Shown: positions 44,582 through 52,236 of the stretch, piece after piece
How the letters are laid out: every line of letters starts with the position of its first letter
Position numbering within the stretch: position 1 is the first letter of the stretch
Assembly: GCF_900116495.1 (NCBI RefSeq)
Contig: NZ_FPAY01000003.1
Coordinates: 186,001-250,000, forward strand
Direction of reading: 5' to 3'
Source: Arthrobacter sp. ov118
Lineage (GTDB): Bacteria; Actinomycetota; Actinomycetes; Actinomycetales; Micrococcaceae
DNA: 64,000 bases
Program-made: the position numbers and the translations under genes
Notes under the pieces: model-generated
Database searches by the model: none
Told to the model about the DNA's origin: nothing
Seen by the model: the letters and a program-made list of their open reading frames with translations, nothing else

Positions 44582-45154
44582 GTGACCAATCGAACGGCGG
44601 ATGCCGCGGCGGGGCTGCAAGCGCAGGCAGCGGAGCACGCCGGGCCGGTGAAACCCCCGCAGGCGGCACGGCCCTCCCCGGCAGCCCAAGACTCCCAAGC
44701 AGCGAGGGACGATCTCCTCTTGGAGCAGCAGCTGTGTTTTGCCCTGACGGTGGCCTCCCGCGGCGTCGTCGGCGCTTACAAGCCCGTCCTGGACAAACTC
44801 GGCCTGACCCATCCGCAGTACCTCGTCATGTTGTGCCTCTGGGAAGCAAGCCCGAGGTCGGTCCGCGACATCAGCGAAGCACTGGCACAGGAGCCGGCCA
44901 CCATCTCGCCGCTGCTTCGCCGCCTCGAAACGGCCGGGTTCATCACCCGGCAGCGGATGGAAGGCAACGAGCGCACCCTGGATGTCCGGCTGACCCCCCG
45001 CGGAGCCGCCCTTCGCGAGCAGGCCCTCCAGGTCCCGGGCATCATGATGGCGCGTCTCGGGCTGACGCGCGAACAGGTCGGCCAGCTGCATGGGTCCATG
45101 ATGGAACTGATCGCCGCCACCAGGCCGGGCTCGGAGGACGTGCCCCGGCGGTAG
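44582..45154 (+). CDS. MarR-family transcriptional regulator
   Basis: Winged-helix dimer of 190 residues. An Ala/Gln-rich 40-residue lead is followed by the core: LLEQQLCFALTVASRGVVGAYKPVLDKLGLTHPQYLVML, DISEALAQEPATISPLLRRLETAGFI (recognition helix) and TRQRMEGNERTLDVRLTPRG (wing). LTHPQYLVMLCLWE with a conserved N-terminal Cys is typical of the OhrR/organic-peroxide group, and Cys47 in QQLCFAL matches the OhrR sensing cysteine, so it may be peroxide-responsive. No ohr gene is adjacent. GTG 44582 has GGAAGGAG in front. An ATTAGTGCACTAA inverted repeat at 44550-44562 just upstream is a likely operator. Confidence 0.85.
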   Translation: MTNRTADAAAGLQAQAAEHAGPVKPPQAARPSPAAQDSQAARDDLLLEQQLCFALTVASRGVVGAYKPVLDKLGLTHPQYLVMLCLWEASPRSVRDISEALAQEPATISPLLRRLETAGFITRQRMEGNERTLDVRLTPRGAALREQALQVPGIMMARLGLTREQVGQLHGSMMELIAATRPGSEDVPRR

Positions 45155-45181
45155 ACTGGGCGCAACAGAGGAGGACTGCTC

Positions 45182-45799
45182 ATGCGCACGCAATCGGGCC
45201 GCCCGGCACTTGTCCTGGCGGCCGCTCTGATGGTCGCGGCCAGCCTGGCCGCGTGCACGCCAAACGGCGGGCCCTCCCCGTCCCCCTCGGCCAGCACGAC
45301 GACGGCCCCCTCCAGCCCCTCGCCTAGCACCCCGAGCGGCACCGCGACGGGCACCCCCTCGCCGGACACCGAGACGACCGCCCCGGCGCCCTCACCCACG
45401 GCGGCCCCGTTGCCGACGGGCCCGGGCCAGGGCAACGCCGAGCTCGCCATCATGATCAAGCCGTCCGAAACCGGCACGGCCACGAACTTCACGCTCGTCT
45501 GCCAGAACGGGGTGCCCGCCCCCGAAAGCCAGCACCCCAATGCCGCGGCGGCCTGCCTCGCCATCAAGAACAACCCCGCCATCCTCAGCCCCCTCCCGCC
45601 CGGCAAGGACCAGATCTGCACCCAACAGGCGCCCGCGCAAGGCGCTCCGGCCGTGTACGGCGGCCCTCAGGTCGCGACCGTCTCCGGCGTCGTGGACGGC
45701 CGGCCGGTACAGGCGAGCTACAGCCTGAAGGACGGCTGCGAAATCGCCGCGTGGAACGCCGCCAAGGACGTCCTGGGCTCATCCGGCGGGGCGAGCTAG
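45182..45799 (+). CDS. secreted subtilisin-inhibitor-like (SSI family, I16) lipoprotein
   Basis: Predicted extracellular inhibitor of subtilisin-type proteases. Residues 1-25 are a lipoprotein signal (MVAASLAACTPNGG, lipid Cys near 25). A Ser/Thr/Pro linker follows to about residue 85, then the SSI domain: FTLVCQNGVPAPESQHPNAA, AAACLAIKNN, GKDQICTQQ, VVDGRPVQASYSLKDGCEIA. Its four cysteines match the two SSI disulfides. In SSI the reactive bond lies two residues after the third Cys; here the segment is CTQQ, giving a predicted Gln P1, with about 7 extra residues afterwards. Starts 28 bp after MarR. The convergent subtilase at 47292 is an obvious partner candidate. Confidence 0.8.
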   Translation: MRTQSGRPALVLAAALMVAASLAACTPNGGPSPSPSASTTTAPSSPSPSTPSGTATGTPSPDTETTAPAPSPTAAPLPTGPGQGNAELAIMIKPSETGTATNFTLVCQNGVPAPESQHPNAAAACLAIKNNPAILSPLPPGKDQICTQQAPAQGAPAVYGGPQVATVSGVVDGRPVQASYSLKDGCEIAAWNAAKDVLGSSGGAS

Positions 45800-45803
45800 G
45801 CCC

Positions 45804-46724
45804 TTGTTCCTGTCGCGAAACGAATGGCTGCCACGCCAGTCGGCCCACGAACAGCGCGTCCGCCGCTACGCGGAGCCCTACCTTGAGCGGCGCTCAGCGG
45901 GCCGGAAGCATCCGGTGGAGGACTTCCTCTTCACCTACTACACCCAAAAGCCCGGACAGCTGCTGCGCTGGCATCCGGGAGCCGGCGTCGTGCTCTGCGG
46001 CCCCGAGGCGGCGGCGCGGACCGGCTGGAAATACTACCGCGCGGCCGACGACGCCGAACTCGCCGCCGGGGGGCTGCCGGCGGGTTCGCCCGCCGTGACG
46101 GTCGACGTCGACGCCTTCATCCGGGACCGGCGGGAGGCGTTGCAGTTCGCCGGGATCATCCTTGCCGGCACCGCCGCGCGGCCAGCCCAGTTCGGCTGTT
46201 TTGGGCTCCACGAGTGGGCCATGGTCTACCGGCAGGACAAGTTCGACCTCCGGCACGAGTACCTGCAGTTACGGCTGGGGTCCGGGCGCACCGACGAGGT
46301 GGTTGAGGAGAACCGGATCCGGTGCTCGCATTTCGACGCCTTCCGGTTCTACACGCCGGACGCCGTGCCGTTGAACAGCATGGTCCCCAGCAGGGAAAAC
46401 CAGCGGACCATGGAGCAGCCCGGGTGCCTGCATGCCAACATGGACCTCTACAAATGGGCGTACAAGCTCGCTCCCCTGCTGCCCAGCGAGATCGTGATGG
46501 ATTGCTTCGAACTGTCCTGGCGGATCAGGGTCATGGACATGCAGGCATCGCCGTATGATCTTGCCGACTGGGGCTATCCGGCCATCCGGATCGAGACACC
46601 GGAGGGCAAGGCCGAGTACGTTGAATATCAGCGGGCGTTCGCGGCGGAGTCGCAGCGGCTCCGGCAGCGGCTGCTGCAACATCTGGAACCCTTGCTCCAT
46701 GCAGCTGCGACACCGCGGCAGTGA
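45804..46724 (+). CDS. actinobacterial protein commonly annotated 3-methyladenine DNA glycosylase
   Basis: A 306-residue soluble protein of a family confined mainly to actinobacteria. Its usual database name is 3-methyladenine DNA glycosylase, but it lacks the HhH-GPD and AAG/MPG signatures, so this name is weakly supported. Visible conserved blocks: HPVEDFLFTYYTQKPGQLLRWHPG, TGWKYYRA, FGCFGLHEWAMVYRQ, IRCSHFDAFRFYTPDAVPLN, PSRENQRTMEQPGCLHANMD and YDLADWGYPAIRIETPEGKAEYV. Start is a TTG at 45804, 4 bp after the SSI gene; no better codon exists. It lies between two SSI-like genes. Confidence 0.75.
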   Translation: MFLSRNEWLPRQSAHEQRVRRYAEPYLERRSAGRKHPVEDFLFTYYTQKPGQLLRWHPGAGVVLCGPEAAARTGWKYYRAADDAELAAGGLPAGSPAVTVDVDAFIRDRREALQFAGIILAGTAARPAQFGCFGLHEWAMVYRQDKFDLRHEYLQLRLGSGRTDEVVEENRIRCSHFDAFRFYTPDAVPLNSMVPSRENQRTMEQPGCLHANMDLYKWAYKLAPLLPSEIVMDCFELSWRIRVMDMQASPYDLADWGYPAIRIETPEGKAEYVEYQRAFAAESQRLRQRLLQHLEPLLHAAATPRQ

Positions 46725-46783
46725 CCGCCCGGTGGCCGGCTCCGGAACCGGACAAGCCCTGATGACAACGTGAAGGGACCGAC

Positions 46784-47152
46784 ATGACAGACACGGCCAA
46801 CACGCAGATCGATCTCACCATCCGCCTGAGCGACGCCCCCGGCGCCCCGGAATACACTTTCCGCCTCGAGGCCGGCGACGGCGGTCCCACCGCTGCGTCG
46901 ACGCTTCCCGATCCGGCCGCCGCCCTTGAGGTCGTCCGGCGCCACGGCGAGGCGATCTTCTTCCCCAAGCCGGGTCCGCCGCCGCTGTGTACGCAGCAGT
47001 ACGGCGGCCCCCAGACCGCGGTCGTGACCGGCCGGTACCTGGGCCGCGAGGTCAATTGCCGGTTCAGCCGGACCGACGGCTGCGAGATCGCCCGCTGGCG
47101 CGCGATGGCCCCGCTGCTGGGCGGCAGCGCCGGTTCCACAGGCGCCATCTGA
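46784..47152 (+). CDS. divergent SSI-like protein without signal peptide
   Basis: A 122-residue protein whose C-terminal half is clearly SSI-like: PLCTQQYGGPQTAVVTGRYLGREVNCRFSRTDGCEIARW matches the secreted SSI protein at 45182 (CTQQ...YGGPQ...V.G...GR.V...S..DGCEIA.W). The first SSI disulfide is missing, no export signal is present, and there is a fourth Cys in an odd place (REVNCRF). It starts with a soluble DxTIRLSDAPGAPEYTFRLE strand. It may inhibit a cytosolic protease or have lost inhibition. ATG 46784 follows GAAGGGACCG. Ends before a pair of strong hairpins. Confidence 0.7.
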   Translation: MTDTANTQIDLTIRLSDAPGAPEYTFRLEAGDGGPTAASTLPDPAAALEVVRRHGEAIFFPKPGPPPLCTQQYGGPQTAVVTGRYLGREVNCRFSRTDGCEIARWRAMAPLLGGSAGSTGAI

Positions 47153-47185
47153 CCCGAAGTTGGGGGCCGCCCGCTTCGCGGCTGC

Positions 47186-47266
47186 GGCGGCCCGGGTTGA
47201 GGCGGCCCCCTTAACCCGGGCCGCCTTAAACAGCAACGGCCGGCGGTGTGAACCGCCGGCCGTTGC
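47186..47266. terminator. two strong hairpins between convergent SSI-like gene and subtilase
   Basis: Stem 1: GGCGGCCCGGGTT (47186-47198) with its exact complement at 47213-47225. Stem 2: a perfect 15-bp stem GCAACGGCCGGCGGT (47233-47247) with loop GTGA, followed by CCGGGTTTCTT. Together they separate convergent transcription units. Confidence 0.8.
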
Positions 47267-47291
47267 CGGGTTTCTTGGTGTTCGTTTCGGC

Positions 47292-50200
47292 CTAGATGGC
47301 GTTGTTCGGGGCGAAGGGCCGGGCGCTGTTCTGGATCTTGCCCTTCTCCTTCTGCACCTTCTTGCCCTTGTCATTGCCGCCGGCGCTGTCACCCGGACCG
47401 TCGTTGCTGGCCTGGTCCTCCGACGTTGGCGGTACCACGACGGCCCCGGCCGGCGTCACCAGAACGGAGACAAACGTCGGGTCGCTTGCACCGGCGAAGG
47501 TGACGCGGCCGATGTAGGAACCGGTTTCCAGCCCTGACCAGCTCAGCGTGACCTTGCCTGTCTTGCCGTTGGGGAGCCGCAGCGGGTTCGGGCTCAGCGA
47601 CGCCTTGCCCGCGACCACGCCGAGCACCGCAGCGTCGACCGAGGCCTTGGTGGCGCGCTTGTCCGGGCTGTCGAACAGGTGTGCGTAGATCGTGTACGCG
47701 CCCGGGGTCGGGTTGGGGATGGACACGGATTCGCTTGCCGAAGACGTCGCGGAGGTCACCGGCCCGTTTGGAGTCATGACGTAGAGGTCAAAGTCAGCGG
47801 CCGGATCCGCGGAGAGGATCGAGAACTTCGCCAGCGGGCTGCCCGCCGGGACCTGGACCGTCTTGACGTAGGTTGCGGCATTGGGTGCAGCCGTGAACGG
47901 GCCCGGGACGAGCTCGACGGCGGTGGAGTCTGCCTTCGAGAGACCGTCGAGGGTCATGTTGATCGGCGAGTTCGTGCCGGAGACCAGCTTGATATCACCG
48001 GAACCGGTGCCGCCCTGGGAGGTGAAGGCAACACTCTGCGAGGCCACGGCCGACTGCGGACGGACTGCAATCGGGGACGTCACGGTCTTGTTGGCGCCCT
48101 GCCAGGTCAGCGAACCCGTGGCGAACTTGCCCAAGGGTGCGCCCTGGTTCTCAAAGGAGACCTTGAACGTGCGCTTCTGCCCGGCGGCACTGAAGTTCAG
48201 GGCCGCGGGGGTCACACTGACCTTAATGCCGGGGACGTCGAACTTGGCCTTGTAGACGCCCGGGGTCAGGGCGGTCACGGTGCGGGTGACTTCGATCTTC
48301 CCGGCCAGGTTGCCCAGGGCGAAGGACGGGAGGTTCATGTCCCGCGGCTTGGTGGTGCCGATGCCCGGGATGCCAAGTTCCATGCCCGTGCCGTTGATGA
48401 ACGCCAGGTAGTCAGTCAGGTTGGCGTCGTAGACCAGACCCGGATCCAGCACCCGGGCCGGGTCCACCTGACCCGCGCCGGTGGCGAAGACGTCCGTGTT
48501 CTTGGACCCGTCAGCGTTCCTGACGTTGCTCGTGGTGGTCATCATCGCGGATTTGACCGTCGCAGGCGACCACATAGGGTTCTTGGACAGGATCAGCGCG
48601 CCGAAGCCAGCCACGTGCGGGGATGCCATGGACGTGCCCGAGAGGAAGCCGAAGTTGTCCCCGCCCGTGCCGATCGGTGAAACACCGGCCAGCACGGCCA
48701 CACCGGGAGCGGCGACGTCCGGCTTCAGCAGGTCCGAGCCGGCGGCCAGCAGCGGGCCGCGGGAGGAGAAGCCGGCGATCTGCGGCTGCGCCTCGAGCGG
48801 CAGGCCGGTGGTGTCCTTGTTAACCAGTGAAACCTTGATGGCCGGGTTGGCCGTGACCTTTGCCTTGATGGCTTCGGTGGCAGGCGGGTTCACGTGAACC
48901 GTGGGCACCGAGTGCTTGTCCGTGTCCAGCGAGGAATCTGTCAGGTTGACGAGGATCATGCCCACGCCGCCGCCGCGCTTGACCTCGGCGCTCTTAGCGA
49001 CGCGGTCCACCACACCGCGGTCACAGACCACCACCTTGCCGGCGATCTTGGCCGGGTCCAGCGACCCCGGACCGCACAGGGCCGGGCTGGCGCTGCCGGC
49101 GGCTCCCGCGTTGGCGGCCAGAACCACCCCGGCGTTGGAAACCTGGGTGTTCATGATGCTGGCGCCACGGTACTTGCTGCCGTCGGAGAATTCGGCCGTG
49201 CCCTGCAGTTCCTGCGAGAAGCTTGTCGCGGCGACCGTGGTCAGCCAGGGTGCGCCGTGGTTGACGGTGCTGGCCGTCGGGCCGGAGTTGCCGGCGGAGA
49301 CGGCGACGAAGATCCCTGCCGAGGCTGCGGACAGGAAGGCCATCGACACGGGGTCGGTGGTGGTGTCCGTGGCGCCGGAGATGGAGTAGTTCAAGACGTC
49401 CACGCCGTCCTGGATGGCCTGGTTGATGGCCTCAACGGACGCCGAGGAGTAGCAGCCGCCGGTATCGGGGTCCTTGTCTTCCCAGCAGACCTTGTAAATG
49501 GAGAGCTTCGCGGCCGGCGCGATGCCGCTGGTCTTGCCGAAGCTCCGGCCGTCGACCGAGGCTTCGACGTTTGCGTTACCGGCAGCCGTGCTGGCGGTGT
49601 GGGTTCCGTGGCTGGCGGCGTCGACCGGCGACAGCCTTTCGCCCGGGGCCCATTCTGACTCCGGGACAGTGGCGGCGAAGTCGTCGCCGAAGTAGCGCGC
49701 GCTCAGAACCTTGGAGTTGCAGGCGGTGCCGTCAAAGTCGGTGCCGGTCTGGCATTCGCCCTTGAAGTCCTCGCCGTCGGCCTTGAGCATCTTGATCTTG
49801 CCGTCGGTGTCGCGGTAGGGCACGCCGACCACCGGGTCTCCCGTGAGGGGCTTCACCTCGTCGCCGGCGAAGAATGCGCTGGACGGCGTGTACCCGGTGT
49901 CGATCACGCCGACGACGACGCCCTTGCCGGCCCCGTTCAGGCCCCCGAACTTGGTGTTCCAGGTGCCGTTGGGGCCGCTGAGCTTCAGGAAGTCAGTGGT
50001 GGAATAGTCGGGGGCGTTCTCGGTGTCCGGCGCGACCACCAGGACACTGGGGTCCTTGGCTAGCTTGAGGGCCTGGTCGGCCGTCAGCTTGGCACTGAAG
50101 CCGTTGAGGGCCGCGGTGAACTGGCGCTGGATCTTGACGCCCTGCTGGCCGGCAATCTGGGCTTGCTTCTGTTCCAGGTGCGACTTGTACTGCTTGACTT

Positions 50201-50498
50201 CGGGCCTGTTCGCGTCCAGCTTTTTGCCGGTCGCGGGCTTCGTCGCCGCTAGACCGGCCGTGCCGCCGTCGTAGGTTGCAGACGGCTTTTCCGCCAAGAC
50301 CACAATGTAGCGGCCGTCCTTGTAATTGTTCGGGTCAATATTCTTCTGCGCGATGCCGGTTGCAGCCGGTCCGCGGGCCGGGGCCGCGTTGGCGGGTGCG
50401 ATTGCGATGGTGGACAGAAGAACCGGCAAGCCCAGGGTCAGTGCCGCGGCCCTCCGGAGTCCCCCGCTTCGAAGGAAGCTCTTTCCTGGTGATGTCAC
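47292..50498 (-). CDS. secreted S8 subtilisin-like serine protease with PA domain
   Basis: Large extracellular subtilase, 1068 residues from the GTG at 50498 (AAAGG upstream), chosen because the residues before it are not signal-like whereas MTSPGKSFLRSGGLRRAAAL onward is a typical signal peptide ending APANA near 38. Propeptide I9 domain at about 60-160. The catalytic triad is Asp200 (VVGVIDTGYT), His297 (ASHGTHTAS) and Ser623 (SGTSMASPHVAG), with oxyanion Asn404 (SAGNSGP). A PA insert lies at about 440-560. Fibronectin-III-like domains follow to about 1000, and the last 60 residues are charged and disordered. It converges with two SSI-like inhibitor genes. Confidence 0.93.
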   Translation of the reverse strand: MTSPGKSFLRSGGLRRAAALTLGLPVLLSTIAIAPANAAPARGPAATGIAQKNIDPNNYKDGRYIVVLAEKPSATYDGGTAGLAATKPATGKKLDANRPEVKQYKSHLEQKQAQIAGQQGVKIQRQFTAALNGFSAKLTADQALKLAKDPSVLVVAPDTENAPDYSTTDFLKLSGPNGTWNTKFGGLNGAGKGVVVGVIDTGYTPSSAFFAGDEVKPLTGDPVVGVPYRDTDGKIKMLKADGEDFKGECQTGTDFDGTACNSKVLSARYFGDDFAATVPESEWAPGERLSPVDAASHGTHTASTAAGNANVEASVDGRSFGKTSGIAPAAKLSIYKVCWEDKDPDTGGCYSSASVEAINQAIQDGVDVLNYSISGATDTTTDPVSMAFLSAASAGIFVAVSAGNSGPTASTVNHGAPWLTTVAATSFSQELQGTAEFSDGSKYRGASIMNTQVSNAGVVLAANAGAAGSASPALCGPGSLDPAKIAGKVVVCDRGVVDRVAKSAEVKRGGGVGMILVNLTDSSLDTDKHSVPTVHVNPPATEAIKAKVTANPAIKVSLVNKDTTGLPLEAQPQIAGFSSRGPLLAAGSDLLKPDVAAPGVAVLAGVSPIGTGGDNFGFLSGTSMASPHVAGFGALILSKNPMWSPATVKSAMMTTTSNVRNADGSKNTDVFATGAGQVDPARVLDPGLVYDANLTDYLAFINGTGMELGIPGIGTTKPRDMNLPSFALGNLAGKIEVTRTVTALTPGVYKAKFDVPGIKVSVTPAALNFSAAGQKRTFKVSFENQGAPLGKFATGSLTWQGANKTVTSPIAVRPQSAVASQSVAFTSQGGTGSGDIKLVSGTNSPINMTLDGLSKADSTAVELVPGPFTAAPNAATYVKTVQVPAGSPLAKFSILSADPAADFDLYVMTPNGPVTSATSSASESVSIPNPTPGAYTIYAHLFDSPDKRATKASVDAAVLGVVAGKASLSPNPLRLPNGKTGKVTLSWSGLETGSYIGRVTFAGASDPTFVSVLVTPAGAVVVPPTSEDQASNDGPGDSAGGNDKGKKVQKEKGKIQNSARPFAPNNAI

Positions 50499-50755
50499 GA
50501 GTGTTTGAACCTTTCGTAAAGGAACGGCTCGGCTTGATACCGGGCCCCGCGGGCTGGCGGGACCATACCGAGCGATCGCCCGGCCTGCCCCGACGGATAC
50601 CAGCCGATTCATACAGTACAGACTGAGAGCTGAATATGACATAGACCACAGGGAGCTTTTTACTTTTTTGTCACGCAACGCGACAGGATGGTCGACGACG
50701 TCCTGAACTGCGCCGTCGTCACTCCGGGTCGGGCCGTCGGCGGGCTGTTCCCCGC

Positions 50756-50941
50756 TTACTGCCGCGGGGTCCGGACTACCTCGCTGATCCACTCACGGGT
50801 CTTTTCGTCCAACGGCCCGGCTACGTTGGTTCGCCTCGCTGCACGGTCGGCCTTGATCTTCTGCAGGACCATTCGGCCCAGCCCGGCGAACACAGCGACG
50901 GCCACCACTGACAACACCATGGATTTGCGTTTCTCGGCCAT
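50756..50941 (-). CDS. small single-pass membrane protein
   Basis: A 61-residue basic protein: MAEKRKSMVLSVVAVAVFAG with one predicted transmembrane helix, then LGRMVLQKIKADRAARRTN and a short acidic end (LDEKTREWISEVV). Function unknown. Start ATG 50941 (residue 3 of the longer frame). Confidence 0.55.
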   Translation of the reverse strand: MAEKRKSMVLSVVAVAVFAGLGRMVLQKIKADRAARRTNVAGPLDEKTREWISEVVRTPRQ

Positions 50942-51209
50942 GCGCACATCCTACTGACCCGGTGCAGTCCGCGACCATAGCGCGCGGCGGCTGCGTTCAA
51001 GCAGGCGGCGGCGGACCGCGCCGCTGCCCCGGGCGCCCTCCGGTTCACACGAGCGGAGCCAAATACGGCGGGACGGGCCGGGGCCGGTAGAATAGGCATG
51101 CAAGCTCGCGGAGCGCCCTTTCATGTTGCCCTCACCACACAACTGATCGGCGTGAGACGGCACCACTCCGCTGCGCCCTTACCCAATGCTCACGCACAGG
51201 AGTTACCGG

Positions 51210-51461
51210 ATGCCCCGGATCGTTGTCGACGTCATGCCCAAGCCCGAGATTCTGGACCCGCAGGGGAAGGCCATCGTTGGTGCGCTGCCCCGGCTGGGCT
51301 TCACCGCCTTCAGCTCTGTCCGCCAGGGCAAGCGCTTCGAACTCACGGTTGACGGCGAGGTGACCGAGGAAATCCTGGCCCAGGCCCGCGATGCCGCGGA
51401 GACCCTGCTGTCCAACCCGGTCATCGAGGACGTCGTCAACGTCGAGGTCGTTGAGGCCTGA
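51210..51461 (+). CDS. purS: phosphoribosylformylglycinamidine synthase subunit PurS
   Basis: Small subunit of the three-part FGAM synthase of purine synthesis, bridging PurQ and PurL. 83 residues from ATG 51210: MPRIVVDVMPKPEILDPQGK, RLGFTAFSSVRQGKRFELTV and NPVIEDVVNVEVVEA are typical. Ribosome-binding site CAGGAGT. The PurQ gene starts 1 bp after its stop, so the three genes form one operon. Confidence 0.95.
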   Translation: MPRIVVDVMPKPEILDPQGKAIVGALPRLGFTAFSSVRQGKRFELTVDGEVTEEILAQARDAAETLLSNPVIEDVVNVEVVEA

Positions 51462-51462
51462 C

Positions 51463-52236
51463 ATGACTGAACTCCCCCTGATCGGTGAAGCCATCGCCGT
51501 CGCCGCGAACCCCAAGCTCGCCGGCGCGAAAATCGGCGTCGTCACCTTTCCCGGCACCCTGGATGATCGCGACGCCGTCCGTGCCGTGCGCCTCGCTGGC
51601 GCCACCCCGGTGGCGCTCTGGCACGCCGACACCACCTTGGGTGACGTCGACGCCGTCGTAATTCCCGGCGGTTTCTCCTACGGCGATTACCTCCGTGCCG
51701 GCGCCATCTCCCGGTTCGCGCCGCTCATGGCCAAGATCATCGATGCCGCCAACTCGGATGCCAGGCTGCCCGTGCTCGGCATCTGCAACGGCTTCCAGAT
51801 CCTGACCGAGTCGCACCTGCTTCCGGGGTCCATGATCAAGAACGACCACCTGAAATTCATGTGCCGCGACCAGGTCCTCCGCGTGGAAAACAACACCACG
51901 GCGTGGACCGGCGACTACGCCGCCGGCCAGGAAATCACTGTGCCGTTGAAGAACCAGGACGGCCAGTACATCGCCGACGAGAAGACCCTGGACGCGCTCG
52001 AGGCTGAAGGCCGCGTGGTGTTCCGCTACGTCGGCTTCAACCCGAACGGCTCGCGCCGGGACATCGCCGGCATCGCCAACGCGGCAGGCAACGTCGTGGG
52101 CCTCATGCCGCACCCCGAGCACGCCGTGGAGGTGGGTTTCGGCCCGGAGTCCCTCGACGGTGTCGGCGGTTCAGACACCGATGGCCTCGGCTTCTTCACC
52201 TCCGTACTGAACAAAATTGTGGGAGACAACAAATGA
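51463..52236 (+). CDS. purQ: phosphoribosylformylglycinamidine synthase subunit PurQ (glutaminase)
   Basis: Class-I glutamine amidotransferase that supplies ammonia to PurL. 257 residues. Nucleophile Cys108 lies in LGICNGFQILTES, and the His/Glu dyad is in LMPHPEHAVEVGFG. FPGTLDDRDAVRAV and IPGGFSYGDYLRAGA are standard PurQ blocks. The about 20-residue N-terminal lead (TELPLIGEAIAVAANPKLAG) is longer than in Bacillus PurQ but common in Arthrobacter relatives. Its ATG is 1 bp from the purS stop, and its end overlaps purL by 4 bp. Confidence 0.95.
   Translation: MTELPLIGEAIAVAANPKLAGAKIGVVTFPGTLDDRDAVRAVRLAGATPVALWHADTTLGDVDAVVIPGGFSYGDYLRAGAISRFAPLMAKIIDAANSDARLPVLGICNGFQILTESHLLPGSMIKNDHLKFMCRDQVLRVENNTTAWTGDYAAGQEITVPLKNQDGQYIADEKTLDALEAEGRVVFRYVGFNPNGSRRDIAGIANAAGNVVGLMPHPEHAVEVGFGPESLDGVGGSDTDGLGFFTSVLNKIVGDNK

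Noticed and set aside
45804..46724. Firm assignment as a DNA glycosylase
   Set aside because: The common database name is not backed by HhH-GPD or AAG motifs; kept only as a name of convention.
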